From Ascaris suum (lineage: Eukaryota > Nematoda > Chromadorea > Rhabditida > Ascarididae): DNA of 64,000 bases. The translations under genes and the position numbers were made by a program. The stretch lies in NCBI GenBank assembly GCA_013433145.1, contig CM024187.1, forward strand, positions 21,854,826 through 21,918,825, read 5' to 3'. The notes beneath the pieces were generated by a model that worked only from the letters and a program-made list of their open reading frames with translations, did not search any database and had not been told where the DNA came from. Positions 26,718-38,570 of the stretch are shown piece by piece. Every line of letters begins with the position of its first letter. The stretch's first letter is position 1.

Positions 26718-29360
26718 AATCCCCCTTCTTGAAGTCGATGTGCACATCACTTTTAATTCGCGACAAGATGTTGCAGTATAAACAATACTTGACATAATTT
26801 GCAGTTGCGTGCTTTACGCTCCCCACCGATATCGTTAATACATCCACATCTTCGACTTTAAGCCAGCGGCTGGATCGTTGCAATCTACATTCCGCTGCAA
26901 CTCTTACGTATTGAATAGCTATCACTGAGGTGGTTATTTTGCAATGGGGCGTTGCAATAAAAATTAGAAAGCACAAAAATCGAAATCAACCAATTGAGAG
27001 CAAAGATTTCAGTATTCATTGCAATAATAATGAGAACATTATGAAGATGCAAATAATTCCTTTGCAATTTGATAGATGAATTATTGCAAATACTAACTTT
27101 ATTGTTGCAATGATCAACAACACTATCAATAAATTGAAATATATAGGCGTTTGTATATCGAAAACAAAAAAAAGAGGAAATTTAAGGCGAAATCACACGA
27201 CAACAAATGAACATCGATCAATGCAATGAATATCATCGAGGAATACAAACGAATTCGAGCGTAAGATTAAAGACATGAAACGTTTCAAAGTTGTATCCGA
27301 AAGAGATCGTTCGAAACCTCAACGATGCAATTTGAGCTAGTATTTCCTGATTTCTGTGTAGGATTTTACCACTTCCGCTGTCAGTGCTTTTTCTTTCTAC
27401 TGCGTTCATTACAGCGGACTCGAATTGAAGCATTTCCCGTATTGAATATCGCTAAGCCCATAGAGAATCTCACAAGCATATCGTAAATCTTTGGTTGTCG
27501 TTTATAAGTGCAAGGTTAGTCAGTAACACCCCAAACAATTTTTTGTTAGCGAGCGGGTAAATTTAAACCCCTGAGCTCCTGCGAAATACTGTTGTTCGGA
27601 CTTTATTGCTGAACTTTTCACCGTATGAAGATTTATTGAGCTTGTGCGTATGCGAGCTCGAAACTTACACTGCTGTAAATGGTATTTGTTGTAAATAAAC
27701 CACGTTTACTTTGAATTGTAATAGTGAAAGAAAAACGGACTTTCAGTTTGACTGACCTGAAATCTGGTCCATAAAAGACGAACCAGTTTTCGTCTACGAC
27801 GGTTCTCTGGTTGCAACCCTCCGAACTTCATTCAAAAATCGAGCGCCGGAGAACCCTTCCCATGGCCTAAGTGTACACCCCTTTCGCGTATGATACCCAT
27901 ATTGCGCTTACGCTTCTTACCAAGTGTGAGCATAGCAAAATTGAACATGCAAATATGCCTCAGCAGTAGTAATGCGTGAATGTTCGGGTTCTTGTCTGGA
28001 TTCTCGGTTTTTCAGGAAATTTCCGAAGCCGAAGATCGGGATTTCCTGGAGACGAAATGATCAACACCAACATCGTGGGTGGTACTGAGTAAAATATCCC
28101 TAAAGGGACGCTTCAGTAACGTCTGTGATGAAATTGGCATCACTTCAATGAATATCATTGACGCTAACAACTGTGAGGGAGATATCATGAAGCATGATAC
28201 CTGGAATAAGTATGAAACAATTGTAAATGTTGATGTCTCCAATGAAAAAAAAACCTAAGTCAGCAAAACTTTTACGCATCTATGAAATCATTAAAAATCA
28301 CCAAAGCTAAAACCCATCGTGAAAAATTACAAAGAAATAAAAAAGGAGGAAAAAATTTCATTTAGGCATTCACTTATTTAATAGCACATTTTTATTTGAC
28401 AGCTATGCCTGAACGCATCTCTTAAAACGTAAAAGCAAGAGAATTTGCTCGGTCCCCCAATTGTCTTGTTCAACTTTTCTTTCAGCAATCCTTGCAAGTC
28501 TTTTTTTTTCAAAGCAGTAATGGCAAAAAAGGGACCTCTAAAATGAACACGTTGCGAATCCGTAAATGAAACAATTATAACGTTCCAATAAAAAATAACA
28601 ACGTTCAGCTTATGCGTAAAATTTTCTCGACGGAAAATGAGTAGAAGGAGAATGGGAGAAGAAGAGTACTGGTCATAAAGGAAGCAAGCATATCAGAGCA
28701 ATATTAAAATAATTCTCAATAACAGACTGAAAGGCATTTAGGTTATAGTGTGGACAGAAGTGAAGAACGTCGAAAGTGGAGTGGAGAGGAAGGGGGGGGG
28801 GGGAGGGGAGAGGATAAAAAAGGACAGAGGAAGATGAAGACGACAAAAACTTGGGTTGGCAATCGTTAGCAAAAAGGGCAAGAGAAGCCCTCTGAAAGGG
28901 AATAAAGCCAACTGCACTTTGAATGTTTACCCATAAATCAGAGGAAAACACAATAAAAACTTTTTTTATTTTTCCAGCAAAAGAAGATTCGAAATTTGAG
29001 AATCTTTTCCGCTTGTGGTGATAATTTTTTGTGGAAGTCCCTTTCAGAAGAAAATTAGGGAAAATGGAACAAAAACGAAAACATGTCAGTACTGATTATG
29101 AATGAAAGAAAGACTCGTCAGTGTGCACCTTAATAAGCAAAAGTACGGCTCATCTCCAGCAGAGCAACGATCGACAACTAGCTACCGAAGTGATGCTCAA
29201 GAGTAGAGATGACCAATTCGCACAACCTTCGAGGTGTCGTATATTCGATATGCTACGAAAACCATCATCGTCATCAGTATGTGAACCTGAAACCCTTCAT
29301 ATAACACACAACATAACCTTGCATCTGAATTCAACGCATTTCTCTTACTGTTCAATTCGA
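26718..29360. other. gene-poor region right of the LINE fragment
   Basis: No supported gene. It includes a 28016-28258 segment with one long frame broken by a single stop behind a strong acceptor-like site (see findings) and a G12 run at 28792-28803. The rest is AT-rich with frequent stops in all frames. Confidence 0.4.
28792..28803. repeat. G12 homopolymer within a G-rich tract
   Basis: Twelve G on the plus strand in a longer G-rich stretch; the neighbouring G4 run adds quadruplex potential. Confidence 0.85.
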
Positions 29361-29534
29361 ATGCACTACAGTCTAACGCTAGTGCTTCTCTCAATATTTG
29401 TTTTCATTTATCGTATAGATTCCTTTCTTTATAAAAAAGTGCTGGGCAAAGTTCCATGTGCGGAAGATAATTCGTACCCGAAGATGCCGTTGTACCAGAA
29501 GTTATTCGGAAACAAAAAAAAGCATTTATCGTAA
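29361..29534 (+). CDS. possible small secreted peptide or last exon (57 codons), unrecognised
   Basis: From the ATG at 29361 the frame encodes MHYSLTLVLLSIFVFIY, a plausible signal sequence, then a basic 35-40 residue tail with one Cys (KKVLGKVPCAEDNSYPKM) and a Lys-rich end (LFGNKKK). The frame is also open upstream to about 29121, and an acceptor-like TATAG ends at 29419, so the tail could instead be a 3' exon. I recognise no family. It lies 0.6 kb beyond the 3' end of the MESH1 gene on the opposite strand. There is no direct evidence of expression, and a chance frame remains quite possible. Confidence 0.3.
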   Translation: MHYSLTLVLLSIFVFIYRIDSFLYKKVLGKVPCAEDNSYPKMPLYQKLFGNKKKHLS

Positions 29535-29978
29535 GATCCGAAAGGAATTCTTCGAGGGGTTGTTGCATATTTCACCAAACTTTTGAGGAAATCGAGAGGG
29601 CTCAACATGAATTTAATGTTCTCAATTTTCTGCAAGAGAGAACAGATTATTTTTTAAAAGAGTTTTTAAATGAAAGATTTGTGAGGGAAATTGAAAGAGG
29701 AGGTGGGAAGAAGGGGGGAATAAGAGAAAAAAATGTACTGTTTTACGAAACTTGACCTTTCGAGTTTATTTCTTTTGCAGAGTTTGCCTACATGCTTTTT
29801 TTTTTGTTCGAAACGGAGTGAAGGGAGGGCCAACAGGAGCACAAATAAACACTCCTATTAATAAAAAGCAAGCCGTAATATAATATTTCACTGGTTGAGG
29901 GTAATTTGAATTAATCAAAACTATAATCAAAAATGTAATTCACAAGAATCCTTCACCTTCTCATCGTTCATGCCAGTT

Positions 29979-29984
29979 TTTATT
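29979..29984 (-). terminator. candidate poly(A) signal for MESH1/HDDC3
   Basis: AATAAA on the minus strand, 186 nt past the stop codon at 30170, a distance typical of a nematode 3'UTR. Confidence 0.5.
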
Positions 29985-30169
29985 ATCTGAAAGAGAAATT
30001 AAATTCGTTTTCCACTGAGAATGTTGTTGTGAATCCCCCTCCGAAGCGAAAACCACCTCTCAGTTAAATCCATAGAGAAGCCCTGTACTAGCTAAAAAGA
30101 TTACCGCAAGTACATCGACATGAGAATTTCTAGTGCATATTGGAAAGGGAAAGCACGAAAAATCAGACC

Positions 30170-32741
30170 TTATCGTATTTGGTGCAGTTTTCGCTCAATA
30201 ATCTCATCGAGCGCTAGCTCGAGCGCTTCGTTAGTTCCTTTAAGTTGCGTGACCACAGCTTTCGACCAAACAAAATATTCTCTCACACGATTCCCATCCC
30301 AGCCAACTGGTGTACCACGTTCCAGATCACGCAGGTTGTACAGCTTATCTGCCAGATGAACCAACTTTGCCTGAAACTTGTCGAAGAACGTTCCATGAAC
30401 CACATTCTTATAAACTTGATTCGAAACGAGGAAAACATACTAGTTTGCTGAATATCTCTCCCTCTTCCTAGTTCCACTAGGGGGTTGCCTCTGATGAGGC
30501 TTCAGTCTATCGATGACTTTTCTACTTCACTTCACAATGCAACGTTACACATCAGGATAAAGGAAAACTGCTTCTCTCTGCAACACAGTGAAGAAGAAAA
30601 GGAATAAAGGACTCTTTCACGTAAATAAGTTACTACCTGCTGTACTTGCTGGAAATAAGCGCATCTGGTCATTTCTGTACATCCCTCCAAGTTCTTCTCT
30701 TACGAAAACACGGATGGAAAATGCGTGCAACCCATCATACGTGTGTCTGCTATGCTACAGTCATACCATAAAGTATCGGTGAACTGGCTTAATATTAGAA
30801 GTGCATAAACATTTCAAAATAGTTTGTGAGGCAATCGTTTTGTGCGATTAGTTCACTAAAAACGAAACGAAATTATTAAACAACCTTATGGGAATGTTTC
30901 GATGCATTATCGATTTGAGCTTGTTTGCGTACTTCTCTTGGCTGTGTTTTGTCGTCGCAACATTCGGCGACAATATCATGAATCTAAATGATCATACTGC
31001 TAAGAAAAACCATTCTAGGCAAATATACTCTTCGAAATGATTCTTGCAAAATGCTTTCAGAGAAAAAGTTGTAACTATTATGCAATATTTTATTATACTG
31101 AAATGCGGAAAATTCATGTTATTTTCGATTTTAGCATTAATAAGGATAGAGACCCTCAAAAAAATCTTTCAAAGTTCACAGAACGCTCAAAAATTCGAAA
31201 AGCATTTCCTTACCATTTTCTACTTTATACTTTCCGTCTCTAAAGATTATAAAAATGGTGTTAAGTTTATAAAATCACCTCCTGGCCGAAGATTTCGCGA
31301 ATCTCATCAAGAGTTGTATCCGTATCCTCGACGGTGTCGTGAAGAATCGCAGCTGCGATCGTAGACGGGTCGCAAACCTTTGCCTCGTTTGTTAGAATAT
31401 AGGCAACACCTAGAATTAATGATGTTTTTTTTGAAAGGAATAAGAGTCTATAGATTAGTCCTCCTGTCACAGATTAGAGTAAAGAAACGGCAAGCATAAC
31501 CCCAGCAAAAAACCCTTAAAAACCAGCGATATAGGACCAGTATGAACGTGACGTAGCATAAGCGAAAGTGTTCAACTGCTCACTATCACCAGTTATCGAC
31601 AGCACCTATAATTTGATAAACCTTCTATGATACAACATACTTGGTTCACTTCTCACGTAATCTCTCATAAAGCCGTCCACAAGGCTCTCATTACACAGAA
31701 ACCGACCGTCCAACATGGTATACAGCTCACAAATTATGACGCACAACGTTTCAACGAATGATGAGGAATGACTGGCGACGTTAAGCTCACCTAAAGCACT
31801 TTAAAAAAGGCTTAAGAAGAGAGCACCTCTTTCAAAGATCCTCCATGTGTACATATAAGTTCTGATCACCGCTGAACTGTTCTACGTTCAGTTCGAATGC
31901 TTCCGTTCCCCTCTGCTATCCCCACCCCTCCCCCTCTTCCCGCCTCGCCTTTCTACTGTGTTGTAGCGTTCATGCAAAAATTTGATTAGATTCACACTCG
32001 CGGCTCTACATTCGCCGGTGATTCTCATCATTCAAAAAATGGTAAACTATATAGAGTTACGGGAAACACGCTCCGGTACGACGACCTCTTCAACTAGAAG
32101 GGTTAATAAAGAAATGGCTCCAATAGAATCGGATTACAGTTCGAAATCGTCCAGATTCGCATAGGCAGCCTCTGAATGCAAAACATCAACTCTAATTTAG
32201 AAGCTAAAGGCTCCGCCGCCACACCTTTTGGTGAGATATTTCGGAATGGTCACTAAAAGTATCACTTTTAGTGGACCCTTTCCCCGTGTCCTATCAAAAA
32301 TCCCATGCAGTACTTTTCGCTGATACTTGCGTTGGACTCATTACTAGTCGCAAAGAGTCGGTGAGATTTCGACGAGGCATTTTCACTTATATAAGTTGGG
32401 TAGCCATATTAATTCACTTGCACTGGGTAAGAAAAAAAATCTACGTTATAATGATGGAGGAGAGGATGCATAGAAAGGAAACAGAACCCACCGATGGGAT
32501 GATTGATATATGGCGTCTGCTGTCTGTCTTTCCTTCGCTGATGGCGATGTTTACGAGCTGCAAAGTCACTCGCCTTAACAATAAGTTCCACACCGTTGAA
32601 GACGCATGAGGCAGACTCCTCACTGGCCTCGTGACGCTCATTGTTGTCAAGTCTGGCAGAGCCGTCTTCTCGTGCGACGTTCGGGTAAATCTGCGAATAA
32701 GGCGGCGGACAGGACTTGTTTAAAACGTCATCTTCAGCCAT
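30170..32741 (-). CDS. HDDC3: MESH1 / HDDC3, metazoan SpoT-like HD-domain hydrolase (complete, 4 exons, 226 aa)
   Basis: MESH1 is a Mn-dependent single-domain HD hydrolase. It cleaves (p)ppGpp in vitro and is reported to act as an NADPH phosphatase. Exons: 32492-32741, 31279-31409, 30885-30983 and 30170-30370, all in phase. From ADFAARKHR (58-66) the protein aligns almost without gaps to recalled human MESH1. All catalytic positions are present: H81 (YINHPIG), H107-D108 and E111-D112 ([12 protein letters not shown]), and D168 ([11 protein letters not shown]). The third exon ([18 protein letters not shown]) fills the helix between the HD box and the second metal site. The start is the first ATG after an in-frame TAA. 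It gives about 46 residues more than human before the conserved core, including a PPPY at 12-15; whether that extension is real depends on the start or an unseen intron. The core assignment is very secure. Confidence 0.93.
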
Positions 32742-33038
32742 CAGTTACGTCACAAGGACCTCTTCGACGGCGTGACCTCAAAGAGCATTTGGGAGCATTA
32801 GATGGACTCCGACCACTCGTCTCGACAAAACTCCCACCCGATAACGTTTTTAAATGCAAAAACAATTCCACTGAAGGATGGCAGCCCAAAATTCGAAAAC
32901 TGTTGCTGCAAAACTATTGCCACAGCAAAATGCACGAGCTGCATTTGTTAAACGTAAATGAATGGAAGTTGCAAATGACCTGCTGTCTAACTGTACCTAA
33001 AACTGAACTAAAGTTGTTTCATAAAAGACCCTTCTCGT

Positions 33039-33052
33039 CCCCCCCCCCCCCC
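33039..33052. repeat. C14 homopolymer
   Basis: Fourteen C on the plus strand, about 0.3 kb upstream of the MESH1 start codon. Confidence 0.85.
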
Positions 33053-33210
33053 TAACAGGTATAGATTTCTATTCCACGCCCTGCGCGTAAGACGGCGGGA
33101 AAGAACCGTCGTGGTATTGCTTCTCAAGCCAGTGGAGGAATTTGAAGTTTTTTTTGGTTACACGACTACACCTCAACGTATTTTTCCGAGAGGAAGAAGG
33201 GAGGGAAGGT

Positions 33211-33233
33211 GGGGAGGGGGGAAGGGGGAGGGG
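33211..33233 (+). repeat. G-quadruplex-like tract
   Basis: G4, G6, G5 and G4 runs with one- or two-base A loops on the plus strand, about 0.5 kb upstream of MESH1. This is one of the strongest quadruplex patterns in the window. Confidence 0.75.
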
Positions 33234-36148
33234 TGGAGGAAACGACTGCAATAGACACAAGCGAGATAAAACGAGAAATTAAATTCAAGCCTACTGATTA
33301 CAGCGGTGACAGGGGCTTCTCTAATGAACCTTGAAATAGTGCCACACTCCCGCCTTTTTCACCATAAAGATTGATGTGAAAGACGATCCCGACCCCCTCA
33401 CCTCCGCCTTCTCCTTCTGTGTCGAGTAGGCATCTGTGCATTCTCAAGTCTCAACATAAAAGTCGTAAACAACCTTATGGCCAATTACATAACAATTTTC
33501 CCACCATCATCACACGCATTTCCATGACCTGGTTTATAAGCTTCCGAGCAATCACTAGGGATGTTTCTCCTGGCACACTGTGAAATAATAGAACACCGCC
33601 TTGTATTCTTCAGCACCAACTAACACTCAATCCTGAACACAACACTATCCCTGCACACCGGAATAACTCTTGACCATCGCACTTACAAATGGACTAACCT
33701 CCTGCAACCACTTGTCACAAAGGTAAAAATTATGCATCCAGCGCCGTAAAAAAACAGCGACAAAGGTTGCAGCATAGCAGCATGCGACCGCAATGCAGGA
33801 AAATGTGGAAAGCAATGAAAGCGCAGCGCTAACAGCACGTCACACATCACGCCTCGTCGTATATGACAAGTGCTACTGTCAAAGCAAGCAGGAATCATCA
33901 GTATTTTTAGGTCCGAAGGCTTTAGAATCAACCATCGTCATAGGACGGCACATTTTAATGCTGTTGTAACAAGCCGGATTTGAAAGCAATGCCAGGCATA
34001 GCTCCACTAAACGTTTTAAGAACCTCTTACATCTGAGGTGGTAATTAACGAAGCAAGCAATTAGTCACTGTACCATAACTTTCTAATTCCTGCAGGTAAA
34101 GCTTGAAAATGCTCGAGTTTGTTTTGTTTCGCGCAAAATCGGTGATAATTCGCTCATTTTGCTTTTATAAGTCATTGGCTGTGAAATATGTAATACAGCT
34201 TTAACGAAGTGTACAAATCAATCTTTGCATATTACAACTTCGATTATAAACGAACTGATATCTATGAAGATAGAGAACACAGCGGTTGCCAAGTGCTGCT
34301 TTGGTGTTCTTTCGAATAAACAGTAACTCCGCGCGAAAACCCCATGGGGTTAAAACATGCTTCACCTTTAGTAACCTTTCATTACCGACGCGCTATAACC
34401 GCATCATATTTGCTTCCTGTCAAAGTTATGAAGCACAATATACAGTATTTGCGCCTTCTTGTGCTATTAACGCATACATTATGTAACCGTAATCCTTGTC
34501 CTTAGAGAAAAACGATGCCATGTGAGGTCTCTGACAAGTGAATGTTCGTTCACTTCTTCTTCTGGCAATTATAGTACCCACCCGTGGAACCAGCGATGTT
34601 GCAACATCTTCTTGCGATAATATCGAGAAAGTTGTGCTGTTCTGCTGGCAGCTTTCGCATATGGCGATTTGGCCAGCAATTTGATGATTGGTTGCCCTGC
34701 AGCCTATGAATTCAAACGGTGTAATTGTTATTACTTACTATTGGGGAAATGGCAGAAAGCTGATGTTTTGTGTCCTCAGTAGGAATGCTGAATGGGCTGA
34801 GAGACGCACAGGTCAAGAATAAAAGGATGAAAACTGAAGAGTGAAGCGAGTTTCTTTTTTTTCTGGATAACCCGATCCAGAAACCGACACAGTGACGATT
34901 CCAGATCTCAGTAAATAATTTATAAAGGTTATTTATGAATTAAAAGTCCTTTTGTAGGCTTTCGACCTTCAGAATTACTCGATATGTGAGTGGGTTTTGC
35001 ATGGTACATGCGTGCTGCGTCTGCAATAACTACTTCCTGCTCTATGCAATCGCACTCCTCTCCAACTCCCTCCGCCGTCCTCCCTCTGCATCAGTTTATC
35101 GTCAAAGAATAGCACAAATGCGAAGATGCGTTTCTACCTAAGCGACACTATTACAGGTAATCCGCTAAAATCAATTTCCTTTGAATATAGCACAAAGTTG
35201 AAAACAATTTCAACTGGAATAAAACTCTCATTGAATTCTGTTTTGTTTGCAATGGAGAAAAAAATAAAATAAAGCAAAACGGTTTATCGTCAACGATATA
35301 GCACTGAATTTTTTTATAGCACAACTATATTACAACATTTCTGACATTATCGTAATTTCAACGTTTTTTTTTTTCATGACCTATCAGCGAACGAATGTTT
35401 TTTCTTCACCTTAAACCCTCTTCGAAAGAACTACTGAAAATGGAGCCTCAGTTGTTTACACCTTAAAGAGCATATATCCTTCTCCATCAAATGCTTGAGA
35501 GCGATTTAATTAAATCAGCAAAATACGCTGCAATGAATTATGGAAGATTTATGCAGATTTAGGAGTTTTTGAAGGACTTTTTTTTTTTAATTTAAGAGCC
35601 TTCTAAAAAGAAAGTGAAATTATGCAATATTTGTGTCGACCATTATCAAAAAAAAAAAGAGAGAGAGAGTAAAACCTCTTCTCTAAGATTGATGTGAACA
35701 AAATAAAATCATCGCAAAATGCTCTCTTCTCAATAAACGTTCCTCATAGCCGCAAAGTGACGCATTTAATTTTAAAAAAAAAGAAGTGCCAAATTTATAA
35801 AGACAGTAGATTTGAGCATAAAAGCTTATATTATTGAAAGAGGCTCAAAATGATGGCAGCAATACGAGCAATTCTCCATAACGAAATGAACGATATATGA
35901 TAAGCGAATGAAATATGGAGGTCATATTATTAAGAGAAGCTTACTCAATCACTAACAATGAGAATTAAATGTATAAATGAAAGAAAAAAAACCGGGCTAA
36001 TAAAAACAGACATTAATCGTTTAATAAACATTCGTGAAAATACTACAAAAAAAAAAAAAAAACACAGGTATCATCAATATGATTACACTAACGATAAAGA
36101 AGTTATCAACGATGAAATGGAAAACCGAAATAATCAAATACTCATAAA

Positions 36149-36175
36149 TCAATTTCAATCGCTGATTGAAATTGA
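36149..36175. repeat. perfect 12-bp hairpin, 3-nt loop, 3' of the Shisa-like gene
   Basis: TCAATTTCAATC at 36149-36160 is the exact reverse complement of 36164-36175, with loop GCT. It begins about 90 nt beyond the Shisa-like stop codon, so it probably lies in that gene's 3'UTR when transcribed from the minus strand. Confidence 0.8.
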
Positions 36176-36263
36176 ATTAATCAAAAATCAAATTTGGAAA
36201 ACTTCGTTAGGTGATTATTTGACGAGTAATGCAACTTTATGAGTAATTGCGAATGTGGTTGCA

Positions 36264-38570
36264 TTATTTTTCCTCTTCATAGTCATAGAGTTGCTTGTAG
36301 AGAGGACAGCAAAAGCAGCACCAACATGATAACGCGATCAACACTGAAAATAATTTTCTATTTATTGTTCGTGATATTGATAAGAACGATAATAAGTTAA
36401 TATCTATGATCACTTAATAATGTTCCACTTGGCTGCATAATATCAGTAAAAATATCACCTTGAAACATAGTTGAAATTTCGGATGTATATTTTCAGAATG
36501 TTCTATAGGCAGTAAAAAAGTAACGCTAGGAGGATTATTCATGAGGAAATGCATCTACTTAGACAGCTCATCTATTTCAAATGCTAAAAAACAAAGATGA
36601 CCCTATTTAAGAAAATAGTGTAAAATGACACCTAAATTATTTGAATATGGGAAAATCCTTAGCGGAACCAGTGTTCTAAAGTAGCCTTCTTTTCTAATAT
36701 AGTGCTTGATTTTGCATTCACCTCTGAGCTTTCGCATTTACTCAGTTAGCCGTTGAAGCTTTACTTGCATTTGAGAGTAGGACTAAAGCCGGTGGAAAAA
36801 TTATTCATGGCATAGGAACAAATAAAAGTACGCGAAATGGAGTTGCAATTTTCAATAATATACGTCTAAATTTTATATAAATATAACTAAAATATCGCAA
36901 TTTACACTAAACTATAATGTTGAGCACAAAAAATATAATGAAAGGAATTAAGTGTATGTAAAATACCGGCTATCAAGATAATCGCTGCGATAATCAATGC
37001 GACTACCGCGCCTGTGGGAATCGCAAATGCACAACACGAAGGTTTCCATGAGCCTAAATAAGGCCATGTGCAACACCAATTGTAGTTGTCCCAGTCGGTT
37101 GGCTGCGGGCAATACGCCAAATAACCTGAAAACTATGGATTACACTATATAATATACTTTCACAAGAATATTTGTAGGAAAAAAAACGTCACAGAATTAT
37201 AGTATTTTCCTCCGAGAAACTCATCAGCAATAATATTTCAGTTCAACTTTTAAACGTCTGGATCAACTCTCATATAGTGCAAATTAAATGGAACTGGGGT
37301 TGTACCGTGGAATTGTTCTGCTAAAACAAAGATTCCGGAATGTGTGCAGCCTTTGCGAATAAAAGTGAATAGAAGCAGCACGACAAACTGTGTTACCTTT
37401 TCCACCAACAAACTAATGCCAACCAACGGCTATAGAAAATACGAATTTCGAGGTGCGTATGAATAAACAAACAAAAAAAAAAAATGGAAAACGAAGGCAC
37501 AGCGATTGTTGACGTCGAATAGTGTGTTGAATTAAAGAGTTTGCTCTTTCAGAAAAGATTAAGCAGCGGGCAACGATTTTGTTAGCGCTGCTGCATATAG
37601 CGTAAATTGGACGAGAGGCGCAAATGAAATTCTCAAACAATGGCACGTAACTATAAGGACTTAAACGGCTAGCAATTTAACGCTTCATTCATGCGACGTT
37701 TTACTAGTTACGATTTAAAACACTGCAAAAGTGGGCAGGAAGAATGCGGAATTACTAATTGCAAAAATTCTGACAGGTGGCTCAGTGGATATTACTCGAT
37801 AACGCTTTCACTATCTCAATTAAGGACACCTAAACATAAATAGTATGTAAACGAACCATAGCCGGACGGACACCAAAATATCCGTCTGTTGCCGAGTCGT
37901 CCTTCTATGTACTGAGTAAGAGGATCATTCAATGCCTGACCGTCCGCAAAATTGACTGCAATCACAAAAATACAAATGTGCAAACAGTTTTACGTCAACT
38001 TCAAACAACTCTGCCATAAGCCAGATAATTTTTCTCGGACTCATCTAGTGATGAAAATCGTCTTTTGTCTTCATTACTCTAAATCCGCACTTCGTGCAAT
38101 ACTACTTTGATAGGGTAATATTAATGACTAACTATGAGGCGTTGAAGTATATCAGAGAAATAGACTGATATGTTGCAAATTTCCGCAATTTCTTGCAAGT
38201 TAAATAGTCGCAACTCATCAACAATCACCAGAAAGTTGAGAATTGAAGTAAATGTTTGCACATAAACAGCCAACATTCACAGAAATGCTTCAAAATTAGA
38301 TGATTTCTAGAGGTAAACTTCAATGAATGCCATCGATTGTGAATACGACAATTTGAAAATTACTGTTGCTGAAAGAGGTCGATTTATATGGCAAAGAATG
38401 GTGCTTTCAACTTTTTCGAGAAAAATGAAAGAAATTGCTGTAGAACGTTTCAAGCACACTTCTAATTAAGTATATTAAATAGTAAATAATGAAAACGACA
38501 AGTAAAACATACCGAAAATGACCACAAAAATGGTAATGGCCAAATGTGTTGGCCGTAGCAACATGTTCAT
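36264..38570 (-). CDS. Shisa-like small type I membrane protein (complete, 4 exons, 131 aa)
   Basis: Exons 38513-38570, 37857-37955, 36967-37125 and 36264-36343 join in phase. Residues 1-25 are a signal peptide (hydrophobic LAITIFVVIF, likely cut after ADG). Residues 26-87 are a short ectodomain with Cys at 48, 58, 70, 71, 83 and 84; the C..C..CC..CC pattern followed directly by the membrane is the Shisa-type arrangement. Residues 88-111 are one transmembrane helix (AIPTGAVVALIIAAIILIAV). The cytosolic tail is very short and Cys-rich (CWCCFCCPLYK, a likely palmitoylation cluster), ending DYEEEK. Related small proteins occur in nematodes as far as I recall, but I cannot name an ortholog or function; vertebrate Shisa proteins modulate receptor trafficking. 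An in-frame ATG 19 codons upstream (38627) is possible but would spoil the signal peptide. Confidence 0.8.

Larger units (their letters stand above)
32742..36263. other. intergenic stretch between the Shisa-like gene and MESH1
   Basis: No gene supported. It contains C14 (33039-33052), a G-quadruplex-like tract (33211-33233) and a 14-bp perfect palindrome (GATGTTGCAACATC) near 34594. AT-rich DNA rises toward 35-36 kb. A 12-bp hairpin lies just 3' of the Shisa-like gene. No acceptor-like site was seen directly ahead of the MESH1 ATG. Confidence 0.5.

Noticed and set aside
32606..33055. 149-codon plus-strand frame upstream of and overlapping the first MESH1 exon
   Set aside because: Its left part is the antisense of a real coding exon, and the right part ends in a proline run created by the C14 tract.
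37770..37845. tRNA-like D-arm string (GGCTCAGTGG)
   Set aside because: No matching acceptor stem, anticodon arm or GTTCRA box can be folded around it.
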